Shown here: positions 1 to 8,103 of the stretch, one piece after another
How the letters are laid out: every line of letters starts with the position of its first letter
How positions within the stretch are numbered: position 1 is the first letter of the stretch
Assembly (NCBI RefSeq): GCF_001513965.1
Contig: NZ_KQ948044.1
Span: 1 to 64,000, forward strand
DNA: 64,000 bases
Reading direction: 5' to 3'
Origin: Streptomyces cellostaticus
GTDB taxonomy: Bacteria; Actinomycetota; Actinomycetes; Streptomycetales; Streptomycetaceae
Notes under the pieces: model-generated
Told to the model about the DNA's origin: nothing
Databases searched by the model: none
The model's input: only the letters and a program-made list of their open reading frames with translations
Translations under genes and position numbers: made by a program

Positions 1-316
1 ACGTCTCGCCTGCGCCGGCGCCGGACGTTCTGAGTGCATCGGCCACGCGCTCACCCCTGATCCTGCTCGCCTCCTGCGGCTTCGACGCCACTTTCACGCC
101 ACGAGGAGGACCCACCCCTTCCTCCCCGCTTCGGGACACGGAAAACGGCGACAGGGCCAGGGAGCCGCGGATATCCCCACCATGAATCCGCTGACGACCC
201 GGGGCGGACATACGCGGGCTGCACGGCTCCCGGGCTTCCGCGCACCGGCGACCCTTGTGAACCAGCAGGGCGTGCGGAGCTTGCGATCCGGGCTCCGGAA
301 GCCGACCGGCGGTGCG
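1..316. other. No gene recognised at the left edge
   Basis: Open frames exist on both strands, but their translations are low-complexity Arg/Gly/Ser-rich text with no family resemblance, as expected from out-of-frame reading of very GC-rich DNA. It may hold the end of a gene lying outside the window, or simply downstream non-coding DNA of the leftward ferritin-like gene. Confidence 0.5.
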
Positions 317-1459
317 TCATCTGCGTGGGCGGAACTGAGGGCCGTAGGTTTCCTTGGTGCCGGTGATCGGGATCTCCATCAGCCCCACGGCCGGAGTCTC
401 CAGCCTGCGCATGCGCCGTACAGCAGCCTTCAGGCTACGCGGGTCGCCTTCATCCCACGCCGTGTCGAGCGCTTCCAGAACTGCCGTGTAGGTGGTGTCG
501 AAGTCGTCCAGGAGCCGCTGGGCCTCGGCGGGCGGTTGGTCCCAGCCGCCCGCAGGGACCCTGGCCATGGGCCGAGTATCGGGGAACGGCACCGGAGCAC
601 CGGTGAACTTCCAATCGCCGTCGGCCTCACGCAGCTGCCGGCCGTGATAGATCTCGGCGAAGGCGTAGTAGTGCGCCAGGTGACCGTCCCCCTGGCCGTC
701 GGCCGCAGAGGCCGCGGTGCCTTCACCCTGGTCTTTGATGATCTCGATCGAGCGCTCGACATCCTCGAGAGTCCTGACCGGCCTGAGTGTGTCCTCGCCG
801 ATGCGCTCGTGCATCTGCCGGTGCACTGACAGATCGGGCGCCACCACCCGGAACGCTTTCAGTAGTTCCTCATAGAAGACGCCGATGCTGCGTGGGTCGT
901 GCGCGCCCTCGGTGAGCGGTACCGCGGGGGCTTCGATGGCCATCATCACGTCCCCGACGAGCGACTTGGTCAGACCGGACAGATAGACGTTGACCCCTGG
1001 ATGCACCCCGCCCGGCAACGGGCCCGGGTAAGTGGGTGCCGACTCTCTGATCCGCGGCCGTCCTCCCAGGCCTGCCAGCAGGTTGCAGACGATACCGAGG
1101 TGATACATCTCGTCGGAGATGATGCGCCGGATCAACCGGGAGGCATCACACTTCCGATTCTTGATGGACCACCAGCCGCACAGGTACGGCGGGATGGTGG
1201 AGAACTCGATTTCCACGGCAACCTGAAGGGCCGATCTGAGCCAGTTGACGCCGCGGTTCTCCTCTGGCACTGCGAGGAGGCGGACCGTAGTCCCGCGCTG
1301 TGCTGCGGCGTGCCGCCCAGGCGTCGACAGTCTGGGGGTTTGAGCGGGAGCGGCCGGTGAGATCGGTGTGCCCGCCGCCAAGGCAGCCGACGCCAGGAGA
1401 GCGCGACGCCGGAAGGGGGCACCGGTCGACTCCTCGGGAGATCTTCTCGTGTTCGCCAC
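317..1459 (-). CDS. Tat-exported ferritin-like (iminophenyl-pyruvate dimer synthase-type) protein
   Basis: A 380-residue protein. The start chosen is a GTG at 1459, with a GGAGG ribosome site 5 bases upstream; an open frame continues to 1558 without such a site. Residues about 17-30 read FRRRALLASAALAAG, a twin-arginine-like export signal. The core from about residue 58 matches the ferritin-like domain found in VioB/StaD-type enzymes: EIEFSTIPPYL with Glu85, DEMYH with Glu117 and His120, and FYEELL near residue 198, which together would supply a di-iron carboxylate site. That family couples amino-acid-derived imines in violacein and indolocarbazole synthesis, but many members are uncharacterised. 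No biosynthetic partners are nearby, so only the fold and probable metal site are supported. Confidence 0.75.
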   Translation of the reverse strand: MANTRRSPEESTGAPFRRRALLASAALAAGTPISPAAPAQTPRLSTPGRHAAAQRGTTVRLLAVPEENRGVNWLRSALQVAVEIEFSTIPPYLCGWWSIKNRKCDASRLIRRIISDEMYHLGIVCNLLAGLGGRPRIRESAPTYPGPLPGGVHPGVNVYLSGLTKSLVGDVMMAIEAPAVPLTEGAHDPRSIGVFYEELLKAFRVVAPDLSVHRQMHERIGEDTLRPVRTLEDVERSIEIIKDQGEGTAASAADGQGDGHLAHYYAFAEIYHGRQLREADGDWKFTGAPVPFPDTRPMARVPAGGWDQPPAEAQRLLDDFDTTYTAVLEALDTAWDEGDPRSLKAAVRRMRRLETPAVGLMEIPITGTKETYGPQFRPRR

Positions 1460-1846
1460 CGCAGCCTCCGCACACACGCCCGCGATCCGGGCCCTGACCT
1501 CGAACCAGGTGCGCGAAGCTAGCAGCCTCGGCCGACCTCTCCTTGGCGCCTGCACCACATGACGCGCACTCCCACGCCATCGGCCCGCGGCCGGGAACTC
1601 AGCGTCCGTCGGCCGCGACTACGTACTGAATGGAGTGAACCCGCGCTTCGCCGGGTGAGGTCCCGTACCGCTCCACATGGCGTGGCCGTGGAGCATGCAC
1701 CTGCCCTCGGAACCGCAGATGGTTCTGTTCGTCGCGGGCGCGCTGTGGTTCGCCCGCTCAGCCCCGCTTCGCGCGGGCTCTGCACGAGTTCGAGAACGCG
1801 GTGGTGAGAGGGCACGGGAAGGGCGAGCGGAGTCCCCCATCCCAGC
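1460..1846. other. Intergenic region between ferritin-like and pirin genes
   Basis: About 390 bases between two leftward genes with no supportable reading frame. It contains a GC-rich hairpin at 1760-1779 downstream of the pirin gene and must hold the promoter of the ferritin-like gene. No RNA gene was recognised. Confidence 0.5.
1760..1779 (-). terminator. Possible hairpin terminator after the pirin gene
   Basis: AGCCC at 1760-1764 pairs with GGGCT at 1775-1779, and CGC pairs with GCG inside, with one bulged C and a TTC loop. It lies about 70 bases past the stop of the leftward pirin gene. There is no T-run, which is usual in Streptomyces terminators. Confidence 0.35.
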
Positions 1847-2812
1847 TCAGCGCACTCGACCCCGCGCCTTGAGCGGGACCGGCGGCAGTTCCGGTGCAGG
1901 CAACGGATTCCCGTCGTACCCCTTCACTTCCCCGAACCTTGTCCCGTTCATCCAGTCCTCGCGGGCCTGACTGATGTCGTCCTGAGTACGCCCGACGAAG
2001 TTCCACCACATGATCAGCTCCTCGGCGAACGGCTCGCCTCCCAGCAGCATGATCCCGGCGTCCGACTCGGCGCGCAGCGGGAGGTCGCTGCGGCCGCAGC
2101 CGAGGTAGAGCATCGAGCCCGGCAGTACCGGCACGCCGTCCGCGTGGACCTCGCCGGACATCGCCAGCACGCCGTACTCGAAGTCCGGTTCGAGGGGCAG
2201 GCGGACGTCGGCGCCCCGGCTGAGCGCGAGGTCGGCGCCGACGATCGGGGTGAACGCCGTACCGGGGGAGGCAGATCCGTCGAGGTCGCCGAGGATCACG
2301 GTCGCCGTCAGGCCGGGCGCGGTGACCGTGGGCAGTTCCGGGTGGTACTCGAACCTGGGTTCGGTGTGGCGGTGCTCGTCGGGGAGCGCGACCCAGAGCT
2401 GGGCGCCGTGCAGGAAGCGGGCGTGCGACTTCGGGCTCTCCTCGGAGTGGCTGATGGCCCGGCCCGAGGTCATCAGGCCCAGCTGCTTGGGCCGGATGGT
2501 CTGCAGGCTGCCGGTCGAGTCGCGGTGCAGCACCTCGCCCTCGTGCAGCCAGCTGACCGTCTGCAACCCCATGTGCGGATGCGGCGGGACCTGCATGCCG
2601 GGCTCGTCGGCGATGTCGTCGGGGCCGTAGTGGTCGATGAAGGCCCAGGCCCCGATCATGCGCCGGCCGAGGTTCGGCAGCAGCCGGCGCACCTCGGTCG
2701 ACTCGCCCAGTTTCACCAGGCGGGGACTCAGCAGCTCGCGGACGGGCTCGGCGACGACGAATCCGCGGCCGCCGCACACGCTCGGTACGGGCGCACGGTC
2801 AAGATTGCTCAT
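1847..2812 (-). CDS. Pirin family bicupin protein
   Basis: A 321-residue protein starting at ATG 2812 (MSNLDRAPV); an in-frame ATG three codons upstream is possible. The N-terminal cupin carries the pirin signature: PHPHMGLQTV followed by HEGEVLHRDSTG, supplying the His residues that bind the metal in known pirins, and GLMTSGRAISHSEESP. Known pirins are cytoplasmic iron-binding proteins, some with quercetinase activity and some acting as redox-sensing partners of other proteins. The gene stands alone between a ferritin-like gene and a protein kinase gene, so its substrate or partner cannot be inferred from context. Confidence 0.9.
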   Translation of the reverse strand: MSNLDRAPVPSVCGGRGFVVAEPVRELLSPRLVKLGESTEVRRLLPNLGRRMIGAWAFIDHYGPDDIADEPGMQVPPHPHMGLQTVSWLHEGEVLHRDSTGSLQTIRPKQLGLMTSGRAISHSEESPKSHARFLHGAQLWVALPDEHRHTEPRFEYHPELPTVTAPGLTATVILGDLDGSASPGTAFTPIVGADLALSRGADVRLPLEPDFEYGVLAMSGEVHADGVPVLPGSMLYLGCGRSDLPLRAESDAGIMLLGGEPFAEELIMWWNFVGRTQDDISQAREDWMNGTRFGEVKGYDGNPLPAPELPPVPLKARGRVR

Positions 2813-2875
2813 GCCGCACAACCTAGCCCTGCCACGGCGTCACCGGCAGACCAACGGCCCGGCACGGGCGAGCGT

Positions 2876-4447
2876 TCAGCCGGACGTGGCGAAACCGTCC
2901 CGGACGACGTCGAAGACGGGGCGGTGGGTGTCCCACTGGGCTTCCGGTGCGGAGAGGTAGATGTCGTACTCGCGGCCGCCCTCCCTGCCGTAGCCGAGGT
3001 CGATCGCGCGGAAGTCGCGGGCGCGCCCCCTGAAGGTGAACTCCCACACGGCGGCCGGCTGTCCCCGGAACGTGGTCTGCTGCATGCGGAGCCTGCGGTA
3101 CGACGGGTAGTTGACCTTGGTGTTCGCCTCGATGTCCTGGAAGTGCGTGACGGGGTTCGGCCCGGCGGGCTCCACCGTGCCGATCGTGATGCCGACCAGA
3201 CCGGTCGGGTCGGTGTAGGTGAGCGTGTCGCCGGTCCGCTTGCCCGCCTTCCAGCCGTCGGGGAGGGGGAAGGAGACCCCGAGCTTCGTGTCGCTGACCA
3301 GGTGGTAGCCGTCGGGGACGGCCGCCGGGGTGGGCGTGGCGCTGGGGGTGGGGGTGTGGGTGGTGTGCTGGGTGAGCGACAAGCCTTCGCCGTGGTGCCT
3401 CGCCGTGACGTACGTGACGGCACCGGCCGCGGCGGCCAGCGCGACCACGGCGGACACCAGGGCGAGGCGCCTGCGTGAGGTGCGGCGCTTGCGGCGGGCG
3501 TGTGCCCGCGTGGGGGAGTCCGGTGCGGGGCCGGTCTGCGTGGGCGGCGGCGCGGGCACCGGACCGGTCTGCGTGACGGGGCTCGCCGGAGCGGCGGCGG
3601 AGGCGAGGGCGTGTCCCGCCGTACCGGTCCCGTCCGCCGACGCGGCCCGCAGGGCCCGTTCCGTCTGCTCCGCCGACGGGCGCTGTTCGGGGTCCTTGGT
3701 CAGCAGGGCGTCGATCAGCGGCTCCAGGGCGCCGGCCTGCCTCATCGGCTCCAGCGGGTCGACGGCGATGGCGTACGCCGTCTCCATCGCCGTCTCGCGG
3801 CGGTACGGCGGGCGTCCCTCCACCGCCTGGTACAGCGTCGCCCCCAGTGACCAGAGGTCGGAGGCGGGGCCGGGCTTGTGCCCGCGGATCCGCTCCGGCG
3901 CCATGTAGTCGATGGAGCCGACCATCTGACCGGTCTGGGTCAGCGTCGACGCCCCGGCGGTGACGGCGATGCCGAAGTCGGTGAGGACGATGCGGCCCTC
4001 GGCGCCGAGGAGCACGTTGCCGGGCTTGACGTCGCGGTGCAGCACATCGGCGGCGTGCGCGGCGCGCAGCGCGGCGATCATGCCCAGGCCGATCCGGGCC
4101 GCCTCCTCGGGCGGGACGGCCCGGCCGCCCTTCAGGAGGTCGGCGAGGGTGGGCGCGCGGACGTACTCCATGACGATGCAGGGCCGGCCCTCGTCGTCCA
4201 CCACGTCGTGGACGACGACCACGTTGGGATGTACGACGCGGGCGGCGCTGCGCGCTTCGCGGCGGGTGCGCTCGTAGAGGGTGGCCAGCTCGTCGTCGGT
4301 CAGGTGGGGCTGCGTGTGCAGCTGCTTGAGGGCGACCTCGCGGGCGAGCACCTCGTCCTGGGCGCGCCACACGGTGCCCATGCCGCCGCGGCCGATCCGC
4401 TCGTTGAGCCGGTAGCGCCCCGCGACGAGCCGCCTCTCGTCCGCCAC
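2876..4447 (-). CDS. PASTA-less membrane Ser/Thr protein kinase (Hanks type)
   Basis: A 523-residue kinase with a GTG start at 4447 behind a GGAGGG ribosome site. Residues 13-270 form the kinase domain: the glycine loop IGRGGMGTVW, Lys41, the catalytic loop HRDVKPGN (Asp139) and the DFG motif at 157-159, all intact. A Pro/Thr-rich linker leads to one membrane segment at about 328-347, and the C-terminal 170 residues lie outside the cell. No PASTA repeats are seen in that part, so its ligand is unknown. It is transcribed in the same direction as the downstream pirin gene but separated from it by about 60 bases. The role is presumably envelope-signal-dependent phosphorylation. Confidence 0.93.
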   Translation of the reverse strand: MADERRLVAGRYRLNERIGRGGMGTVWRAQDEVLAREVALKQLHTQPHLTDDELATLYERTRREARSAARVVHPNVVVVHDVVDDEGRPCIVMEYVRAPTLADLLKGGRAVPPEEAARIGLGMIAALRAAHAADVLHRDVKPGNVLLGAEGRIVLTDFGIAVTAGASTLTQTGQMVGSIDYMAPERIRGHKPGPASDLWSLGATLYQAVEGRPPYRRETAMETAYAIAVDPLEPMRQAGALEPLIDALLTKDPEQRPSAEQTERALRAASADGTGTAGHALASAAAPASPVTQTGPVPAPPPTQTGPAPDSPTRAHARRKRRTSRRRLALVSAVVALAAAAGAVTYVTARHHGEGLSLTQHTTHTPTPSATPTPAAVPDGYHLVSDTKLGVSFPLPDGWKAGKRTGDTLTYTDPTGLVGITIGTVEPAGPNPVTHFQDIEANTKVNYPSYRRLRMQQTTFRGQPAAVWEFTFRGRARDFRAIDLGYGREGGREYDIYLSAPEAQWDTHRPVFDVVRDGFATSG

Positions 4448-4629
4448 AGACTTGCCCTCCGCCGGTTGTGCCCCCCTTCGGCATCTCCTGTCACCCTAGT
4501 CGCCGTACGCGGCAGACGCCCGGAGTGTGCGCAGCCTCACTGGCCGCCGGGCACATGTGGCAGGAGACCTGCACCACGCCGAGTGGCCCGGGGGACCGCT
4601 GCTGTCGGCTTCCCGCGTGGCTCCCCGGA

Positions 4630-4974
4630 TCACGGTTTCGGGGAGCTGGGGGACGGTTCGGCCGTGGTCGGGTGGATCGGGCTGGGGACCGGTGAGGGTG
4701 TGCTGGTCGTGGGCCTGGGGGAGTGGGCCGGCTCGGCAGGGCGGGCCGGGGCGCTCCGCAGGGTGACGAAGAACACCAGGGCCGCCACCGCGGCCAGGGC
4801 GAGCAGCCCCACCGCGACCCGGCGCAGGTGTGCCCGGCGGGGGCGGGCGGACCCGGCCGGCGGGTGCAGCGGCCGCAGGTCGGCCGGGCCGACGGACTGC
4901 GCCCGAGCGGCCAGTGCGGCCCGCAGCCGCTCCTCGACCGGCGTCGGTGCGGTCCCGGTACCGGATGTGTTCAT
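4630..4974 (-). CDS. Small one-TM protein coupled to an ECF sigma factor
   Basis: A 114-residue protein with a charged N-terminus (1-50), one membrane segment at about 53-71, and a Pro/Ser/Thr-rich external tail. Its ATG overlaps the stop of the sigma-factor gene (ATGA at 4971-4974), so the two are translationally coupled. Position and topology are those of a membrane anti-sigma factor or signalling partner, but no zinc-binding anti-sigma motif (HxxxCxxC) is visible. Regulation of the sigma factor is therefore an inference from context only. Confidence 0.7.
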   Translation of the reverse strand: MNTSGTGTAPTPVEERLRAALAARAQSVGPADLRPLHPPAGSARPRRAHLRRVAVGLLALAAVAALVFFVTLRSAPARPAEPAHSPRPTTSTPSPVPSPIHPTTAEPSPSSPKP

Positions 4975-5657
4975 CGAAGACCCTCCAGACGTCGGCCGAG
5001 GGCGTCCAGGGCCCGGCTGGCCGTGGACTTGACGGTGCCCCGCGACAGACCGAGCGTCGCCGCGATCTCGGCCTCGGTCAGATGTGACCAGTACCGCAGG
5101 ACCAGCACCTCGCGCTGGCGCGGAGTCAGCGTCCGCAGGGCCGCCAGCACCTCCCGGTGGTCCTCGTGGATCAGGACGTCCTCTTCAGGGGCAGGCGCGT
5201 GCTGCTCGCGTTCGGGGGTGTGCGCCCGTACGGTCCTGCGCCGCCGCAGCACCGAGCGGGCCCCGTTGACGACACTGGTCCGCAGGTACGCCTCGGGGTC
5301 GTCCAGCGAGCCGAGCCGGTGGCCGTGGCGGCGGAACAGCGCCGTGAAGGCGTCCTGTACGACGTCCTCGGCCGTGGGCAGGTCGTCCACCAGCAGCACC
5401 GCCAGGCGCACCAGGGACAGCCGGCGATGGTGGTACAACTCCTCGATGCCGAGCGGGGGTTCGGGGACGACCAGCTCCTGTGCCCCGGTGCGGGCGCGGT
5501 GGCCGGGTGGTGCCGGGTCGGCCGTCGCTGCGGCACGTACGCGCGCGAGGAAGCGGGTCCGCAGCGCATGCGTGAACCTGCGCCAGGGCGGGGCGCACCG
5601 CGGGGCGCCGGCCCGGTCCCAGGGCAGGGCCGCCGCTGGTGGTGTGGCTGTCGTCAT
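4971..5657 (-). CDS. ECF sigma factor, SigE-like family
   Basis: A 228-residue sigma factor starting at ATG 5657 (MTTATPP). Region 2 spans about residues 77-145 with the AEDVVQDAF motif. Region 4 covers the last 60 residues with LTPRQREVLVLRYWSHLTEAEIA written across the helix-turn-helix, ending in GTVKSTASRALDALGRR. The N-terminal 70 residues are low-complexity and Ala/Arg-rich, and may not all be conserved. The next gene, overlapping by 4 bases, encodes a one-TM protein that may hold or release it. The promoter it reads is unknown. Confidence 0.9.
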   Translation of the reverse strand: MTTATPPAAALPWDRAGAPRCAPPWRRFTHALRTRFLARVRAAATADPAPPGHRARTGAQELVVPEPPLGIEELYHHRRLSLVRLAVLLVDDLPTAEDVVQDAFTALFRRHGHRLGSLDDPEAYLRTSVVNGARSVLRRRRTVRAHTPEREQHAPAPEEDVLIHEDHREVLAALRTLTPRQREVLVLRYWSHLTEAEIAATLGLSRGTVKSTASRALDALGRRLEGLR

Positions 5658-5671
5658 GGGTCTCCCGGCCG

Positions 5672-5710
5672 GGTGTGCGGGGAGCCGCACCCGGCGACTC
5701 CCCGCACACC
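5672..5710 (-). terminator. Strong hairpin terminator after the Pro/Thr-rich protein gene
   Basis: A perfect 13-base inverted repeat, GGTGTGCGGGGAG at 5672-5684 and CTCCCCGCACACC at 5698-5710, with a 13-base loop. It lies just downstream of the leftward gene ending at 5719 and just upstream of the sigma-factor start at 5657, so it should insulate the two. Confidence 0.75.
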
Positions 5711-5718
5711 GGCATGCC

Positions 5719-6225
5719 TCAGTGCTGCTGCGGAACCGGCGAAGGCGTGGCGTACCCGGCCGCGGGGACCGGACTCGGCGATGCCGCCGGGCGGCCGTGG
5801 TGCGCCCTCGGGTGGCCGTGGTGCGGTGCCGGCACCGGGGCCGGGGGCGCGGTTGACGGAATCGGTGACGGGGTTGCGGTGGACGGGACCGGCGACGGGG
5901 TGGCCGGCACGGGCTGCGGCGTCCCCGGGTGCGTGGGAGACGGCACCGGAGTGGGGGTGCCCGTGTGCGGGGTGGACGGCACCGGAGTGGGGGTGCCCGT
6001 GTGCGGGGTGGACGGCACCGGCTTCGGTGTCGCCGTGTGGACCGGGGACGGCACGGGTGACGGCGTCGCGGTGCTGTCGGACCGGGACACGGGGTGGGCG
6101 TTGCTCTGGACCGCCTGGGCGGTCACGGTGCCGCCGACGGCCAGAGCCGCGCCGACGGCGGAGACCCCCAGGGCGGCGCGCAGCCTGCGCATGCGGCGAG
6201 ATCGGGGGACACGGTGTGCGGACAT
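5719..6225 (-). CDS. Secreted Pro/Thr/Ser-rich repeat protein
   Basis: A 168-residue protein starting at ATG 6225. Residues 1-37 form a signal peptide with an Arg-rich head and a hydrophobic stretch LRAALGVSAVGAALAVGG, with likely cleavage near AQA. The rest is TPSPVPST-type repeat, including 12-residue units GTPTPVPSTPHT encoded by 36-base tandem repeats at about 5941-6048, then a His-rich patch and PSPVP. No enzyme domain is present. It looks like a cell-wall-spanning or glycosylated surface protein. Codon use keeps the repeat almost perfect at DNA level, so copy number could vary between strains. Confidence 0.75.
   Translation of the reverse strand: MSAHRVPRSRRMRRLRAALGVSAVGAALAVGGTVTAQAVQSNAHPVSRSDSTATPSPVPSPVHTATPKPVPSTPHTGTPTPVPSTPHTGTPTPVPSPTHPGTPQPVPATPSPVPSTATPSPIPSTAPPAPVPAPHHGHPRAHHGRPAASPSPVPAAGYATPSPVPQQH
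5941..6048. repeat. 36-bp coding tandem repeat
   Basis: The 36-base unit beginning CGGCACCGG recurs at 5941, 5977 and 6013. The first two copies are essentially identical and the third diverges after about 10 bases. It encodes the GTPTPVPSTPHT repeat of the surface protein. Confidence 0.85.
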
Positions 6226-6262
6226 GGGTTCCTTCGGTCGCTCGGTTCGGGCATCGGTCGAA

Positions 6263-6276
6263 GTGGAGGCCTCCAC
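6263..6276. promoter_or_regulatory. 14-bp perfect palindrome upstream of the Pro/Thr-rich protein gene
   Basis: GTGGAGGCCTCCAC is a perfect palindrome 38 bases upstream of the start at 6225, in the region where promoter or operator elements would lie. The binding factor is unknown. Confidence 0.4.
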
Positions 6277-6356
6277 CCCGACAGACGTCCGGCCCCGGGC
6301 GAGGTTGCAGGCGACGGCCGGCCAATTTTCCGCACGTGTGGCCGACCGCCGCTGCT

Positions 6357-7052
6357 TCAGCCCAGCTTCTTGAGCAGCTCCTCGGCGACCGGTGCCGAGG
6401 AGGCCGGGTTCTGGCCGGTGACCAGGTTGCGGTCGACGACCACGAACGGCGCCCACGGCTCGGCCACCTGCACGTCGACACCGGCCTCGGTCAGCCGGTC
6501 CTGGAGCAGCCACTTGGCCCGCTCGGCGAACCCGCCCTGCCTCTCCTCCTCGTTGGTGAAGGCCGCCACCCGGTAACCGGCGAAGGCGTTCGAGCCGTCG
6601 GCCCCTGCCGCCGCGAGCAGCGCGGCCGGACCGTGGCAGACCACCGCCAGCGGCTTGCCCGAGCCGAGGGCCGCGGCCAGCAGCCGGCCCGAGCCGGCGT
6701 CCACGGTCAGGTCCTCCATGGGCCCGTGCCCGCCGGGGTAGAACACGGCGGCGAAGTCGTCCAGGTCGACCTCCGTCAGCTTCACCGGCTCCCGGAGCTC
6801 GGTCATCTCTTCCAGGGCGCGCGCCACCTCGTCGGCCCCCTCCTGACCGCCGTTGAACTCCGGCGCGAGGCTCGCCCGGTCGACCTGGGGCACCACACCG
6901 CCCGGCGTGGCGACGACGACCTCGTGGCCGGCGGCCTTGAGAGCGCGGTACGGGACCACGGCCTCCTCGGCCCAGAAGCCGGTGGGGTGCCGGGTGCCGT
7001 CGGCGAGCGTCCAGTGGTCGGCACCGGTCAGCACGAAAAGGATCTTCGGCAT
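6357..7052 (-). CDS. DJ-1/PfpI family protein (type 1 glutamine amidotransferase-like)
   Basis: A 231-residue protein of normal family length. The nucleophile elbow reads AVVCHGPAAL with Cys139-His140. Upstream motifs FWAEE (Glu29/30) and PGGHGPMEDL match the Hsp31/YajL-like branch, members of which act as glyoxalase III or as deglycase/chaperone proteins. It starts at ATG 7052, and its promoter region is shared with the divergent LysR gene across a nested inverted repeat, so the LysR protein is the obvious candidate regulator. A role in detoxifying reactive aldehydes is a family-based inference. Confidence 0.88.
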   Translation of the reverse strand: MPKILFVLTGADHWTLADGTRHPTGFWAEEAVVPYRALKAAGHEVVVATPGGVVPQVDRASLAPEFNGGQEGADEVARALEEMTELREPVKLTEVDLDDFAAVFYPGGHGPMEDLTVDAGSGRLLAAALGSGKPLAVVCHGPAALLAAAGADGSNAFAGYRVAAFTNEEERQGGFAERAKWLLQDRLTEAGVDVQVAEPWAPFVVVDRNLVTGQNPASSAPVAEELLKKLG

Positions 7053-7109
7053 GGGTCTTCGTCTCCCTGTCCCTGTACTTGCGCTTGTGCGGCAAACGTA
7101 GGCGACACC

Positions 7110-7163
7110 ACCCATAGGCAACCAATGAAGCATCGTATGGCAGACATTGGATCTCCTATGGGT
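7110..7163. promoter_or_regulatory. Nested inverted repeats in the DJ-1/LysR divergent promoter
   Basis: The outer arms ACCCATAGG (7110-7118) and CCTATGGGT (7155-7163) are perfectly complementary. The inner arms CCAATG (7122-7127) and CATTGG (7145-7150) are also perfect. The element sits midway between the divergent starts at 7052 and 7197, as expected of a LysR-type regulator site controlling both genes. Confidence 0.65.
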
Positions 7164-7196
7164 CGCGCGGTCGGCGCCCGGTGAATACTCGGCCTC

Positions 7197-8102
7197 GTGG
7201 ACATCCCTTCCCTCGACCTGAACCTGCTGCGCACCTTCCTGGCGGTCTACCGCTCCGGCTCCTTCACCGGCGCCGCCCGCCTGCTGGGCCTGTCGCAGCC
7301 GACGGTGACGACGCAGATGCGCGCGCTGGAACGGCTCAGTGGCCGGGAGCTGTTCGAACGGCTGCCGCGCGGGGTCGCGCCGACGCCGGTGGCCGACGAA
7401 CTGGCCGCCCGGATCGCGGCGCCCCTGGACGAGCTGGCCGCCGTCGCCGGCCCCGACCCGCTGGAGGGCGCACGCCCGGAGCCCGTCCATCTCGCCGGCC
7501 CGGCCGAGTTCCTGTGCACCACCGTCCTGCCCGCCCTGGCCCCCCTGGTGGCCGAGGGCGTACGGCTGCGGGTGGCGACGGGCCTGACCGATCCGCTGCT
7601 GGACGAACTGCGCGCGGGCCGCCACGACCTGGTGATCGCCACCGCCCGCCCGCGCGGCCGCACGCTGCACGCCGTGCCGCTCGCCGACGAGGAGTTCGTC
7701 CTGGTCGCCGCGCCCGTCTGGGCGGAGCGCCTGACGGACCGGCTGCCCGTCGAAGGGCCCGCCGCCCTGCACTCCGTACCCCTGGTCAGCTATGCCGAGG
7801 ACCTGCCGATCGCCCGCCGCTACTGGCGGCACGTCTTCGGCCGGCGCCTGTCCTGCACCGCCGCCATGACCGTGCCCGACCTGCGCGGGGTGCTGGCGGC
7901 GGTGGTCGCGGGCGCGGGGTTCAGCGTGCTGCCCCGCTACCTGTGCGCGGACCTGCTGGAGTCCGGCGTGCTCGTGGAGCTGCTGGAGCCGGAGGACCCG
8001 CCGATCAACACGGGTTTCCTCGTCCAGCGCCCCGGCGCCTCGGACAACCCCGACGTGATCCGGGTCCGTGACTTCCTGCTGCGCGCGGCGCGGACCTGGT
8101 AG
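7197..8102 (+). CDS. LysR family transcriptional regulator
   Basis: A 301-residue regulator with a GTG start. The N-terminal winged helix (residues 1-60) has the typical LNLLRTFLAVYRSGSFTGAA and LSQPTVTTQMRALE segments. The remaining 220 residues are the periplasmic-binding-like effector domain. It is divergent from the DJ-1/PfpI gene, with a nested palindrome between them. By analogy with other LysR/divergent-gene pairs it likely controls that gene and itself. The effector is unknown. The downstream neighbour is convergent. Confidence 0.92.
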   Translation: MDIPSLDLNLLRTFLAVYRSGSFTGAARLLGLSQPTVTTQMRALERLSGRELFERLPRGVAPTPVADELAARIAAPLDELAAVAGPDPLEGARPEPVHLAGPAEFLCTTVLPALAPLVAEGVRLRVATGLTDPLLDELRAGRHDLVIATARPRGRTLHAVPLADEEFVLVAAPVWAERLTDRLPVEGPAALHSVPLVSYAEDLPIARRYWRHVFGRRLSCTAAMTVPDLRGVLAAVVAGAGFSVLPRYLCADLLESGVLVELLEPEDPPINTGFLVQRPGASDNPDVIRVRDFLLRAARTW

Positions 8103-8103
8103 C

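Noticed and set aside
5941..6048. 36-base repeats considered as a CRISPR array
   Set aside because: The units are adjacent without spacers and are in frame within a coding sequence for a Pro/Thr repeat.
5719..7125. A single leftward frame joining the Pro/Thr protein and the DJ-1 region
   Set aside because: The DJ-1 protein is encoded in a different frame (6357-7052) with full motifs; the joined frame is accidental.
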